Assembly: GCA_019914995.1 (NCBI GenBank)
Contig: CM034135.1
Coordinates: 1,056,501-1,120,500, forward strand
Direction: 5' to 3'
DNA: 64,000 nucleotides
From: Acanthochlamys bracteata
Lineage: Eukaryota; Streptophyta; Magnoliopsida; Pandanales; Velloziaceae
This document shows, piece by piece, positions 63,038-64,000 of this stretch. A program made the translations under genes and the position numbers. Numbering within the stretch: the stretch's first letter is position 1; every line of letters begins with the position of its first letter. The notes under the pieces are model-generated. The model searched no databases, was not told the origin of the DNA, and saw nothing but the letters and a program-made list of their open reading frames with translations.

Positions 63038-63481
63038 ATGGCAGAAGAGTTTGATGAAGAAGAAGTTTGGGCAGTAATAGATGATCACAACTATAAACCC
63101 AAGGGAAGAAGTCCCAGTGCTGGAAAACAACCTAGAAAAACTAGCACCCCTTCAAAGAAATGTAAAGGAGCTATTCAATATTCTGCTCCCCTTAATATTC
63201 CTGGCAGCAGCAGCTGTCACCACAAGAAGTACAGTAAAGGGAAAGATGCTCAAGAAGAAGATGAAGATGATGATAATGAGAGTTTCAGGAATAATGCAAG
63301 TTCTGAAGAAGAAGAAGAAGAGGAAGAAGATGATCAAGCAATGCAGGAGTGGATTACAAAGAAGATGAAGGATAGTAAGATATCATCAACCTCCACTGTG
63401 TACCATGGTCTCAGGGGACGGGATCTTAGCAAGGTGAGGACTGATGTACTCAGAAGGACTGGGTTCATAGAGAAGATGTAG
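63038..63481 (+). CDS. Senescence regulator S40 family protein (DUF584)
   Basis: A 147-residue intronless protein. The N-terminal motif EFDEEEVWAVID and the C-terminal YHGLRGRDLSKVRTDVLRRTGF are the two conserved blocks of the plant S40 family, with the central APLNIPG block between them. A Glu/Asp-rich tract (about residues 73-100, with a run of eight Glu) separates the blocks and gives a GAA-repeat in the DNA. S40 proteins are mostly nuclear and are induced in leaf senescence, ABA and pathogen responses; the exact biochemical role is unknown. The start ATG at 63038 lies in a CCATGG context after an A/T-rich leader. Confidence 0.88.
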   Translation: MAEEFDEEEVWAVIDDHNYKPKGRSPSAGKQPRKTSTPSKKCKGAIQYSAPLNIPGSSSCHHKKYSKGKDAQEEDEDDDNESFRNNASSEEEEEEEEDDQAMQEWITKKMKDSKISSTSTVYHGLRGRDLSKVRTDVLRRTGFIEKM

Positions 63482-63712
63482 TCCTTTTTCCGTTAGTTTG
63501 ATTCTCTAAAATGTCGAAATCCTAGTGCAGTTTTGATTTTTGTTGTTATAGAAGCGCTAGGTTTTATATGATTTTGGTTTTGTAGGGATTCAGTATATGA
63601 TGATTATGCCTTGGATATGTAACTTTCATTTGCTATATATGTTTGTGCTTGTGAAATCACCTGATAGTTGACTCCTTTCTAAAACTAAAACTAAATGATC
63701 TGAACTGATGGA
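63482..63712. other. 3' flank of the S40 gene
   Basis: Probable 3' untranslated sequence rich in T and in TTTGT motifs. No other feature was seen. Confidence 0.45.
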
Positions 63713-63933
63713 GTGCGTTTAAAATGCTTTTGAAATAAATTTTTTCTACATTAAAAATATTTTTATTGTTTTTAAAAAATGAATTATATTTTTTTATTTA
63801 AAAATATTTAAAATAAGGAATAAAAAGATTTTATTATGTAAAATTTTTTATTTTTTATAAATTTTAAATAATTTTTTTAGATATTATATGAAAAATTGAA
63901 AAATTGTTTTTAGAAAACGTTTTGCCAACGCAC
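63713..63933. repeat. Family A A+T-rich miniature element, copy 11 (best-preserved ends)
   Basis: It opens GTGCGTTTAAAATGCTTTTG and closes GAAAACGTTTTGCCAACGCAC read to the last base; GTGCGTT and AACGCAC are perfect inverted ends. The 221-bp body is non-coding and shares its core with the copies at 19.6 and 36.1 kb. No clear target duplication could be seen. Confidence 0.65.
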
Positions 63934-64000
63934 ATCAATTGAAATATTGAAAATCTCAAAACAATGCTTGAAATTAAGTAATATTTAGAAATAAGTTTCT

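Noticed and set aside
1-64000. LTR retrotransposons, CRISPR arrays, tRNA and rRNA genes
   Set aside because: No long direct terminal repeats, spacer arrays, tRNA cloverleaf signals or rRNA blocks were recognised. A tRNA or snoRNA missed by eye cannot be excluded; a tRNAscan or Rfam search would settle it.

Overview
The window is nuclear DNA of a dicot plant. Genes are split by short GT-AG introns with T-rich acceptors, the space between genes is very A+T-rich, and the proteins are plant-specific ones: HASTY, a TIR1/AFB auxin receptor, a plastid acyl carrier protein, a DYW-type PPR protein, an arabinogalactan protein, and the glycine-cleavage T-protein. Species cannot be fixed from the sequence alone. 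Exon coordinates were worked out by eye from reading frames, splice signals and remembered family sequences; no alignment was run.

Layout: 1-8130 (+) the 3' nineteen exons of HASTY; 9165-12707 (-) a TIR1/AFB F-box/LRR gene; 15209-18236 (-) a Tubby-like F-box gene; 19.3-20.6 kb a repeat island with two A+T-rich miniature elements and a 746-bp element flanked by an 8-bp target duplication; about 21.2-26.5 kb (-) a zinc-finger gene resembling ataxin-7/SGF73 proteins that may be damaged; 27.8-30.1 kb (+) a decayed vacuolar NHX Na+/H+ antiporter gene; 30893-33163 (-) a single-exon DYW PPR gene; 33541-35655 (+) plastid ACP; 36786-37214 (+) a classical arabinogalactan protein; 37717-40629 (-) plastid methionine aminopeptidase MAP1B; 40.6-44.0 kb a gene desert; 43997-44506 (+) a RING-H2 gene; 44762-45606 (-) a LEA_4 gene with paired ABREs; 47.1-47.5 kb a Gly/Pro-rich low-complexity block; 47776-50214 (-) aminomethyltransferase; 50.2-54.8 kb mostly empty; 54821-57822 (+) a GT31 beta-1,3-galactosyltransferase; 59057-59305 (+) a small unknown protein; 59617-61844 (-) ATG8; 63038-63481 (+) an S40/DUF584 senescence regulator.

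The genes do not form a pathway. Common themes are hormone and stress signalling (AFB, RING-H2, LEA, S40, TLP), organelle metabolism (ACP, MAP1B, T-protein, PPR), the secretory and cell-wall system (AGP, galactosyltransferase), autophagy (ATG8) and miRNA export (HASTY). I did not find a new multi-gene system. The most unusual material is a dispersed family of A+T-rich foldback elements (about eleven copies or fragments in 64 kb), the 746-bp element with its target duplication, the NHX gene relic, a Phe-to-Tyr change in the predicted auxin pocket of the AFB protein, and the apparent reading-frame break in the zinc-finger gene.
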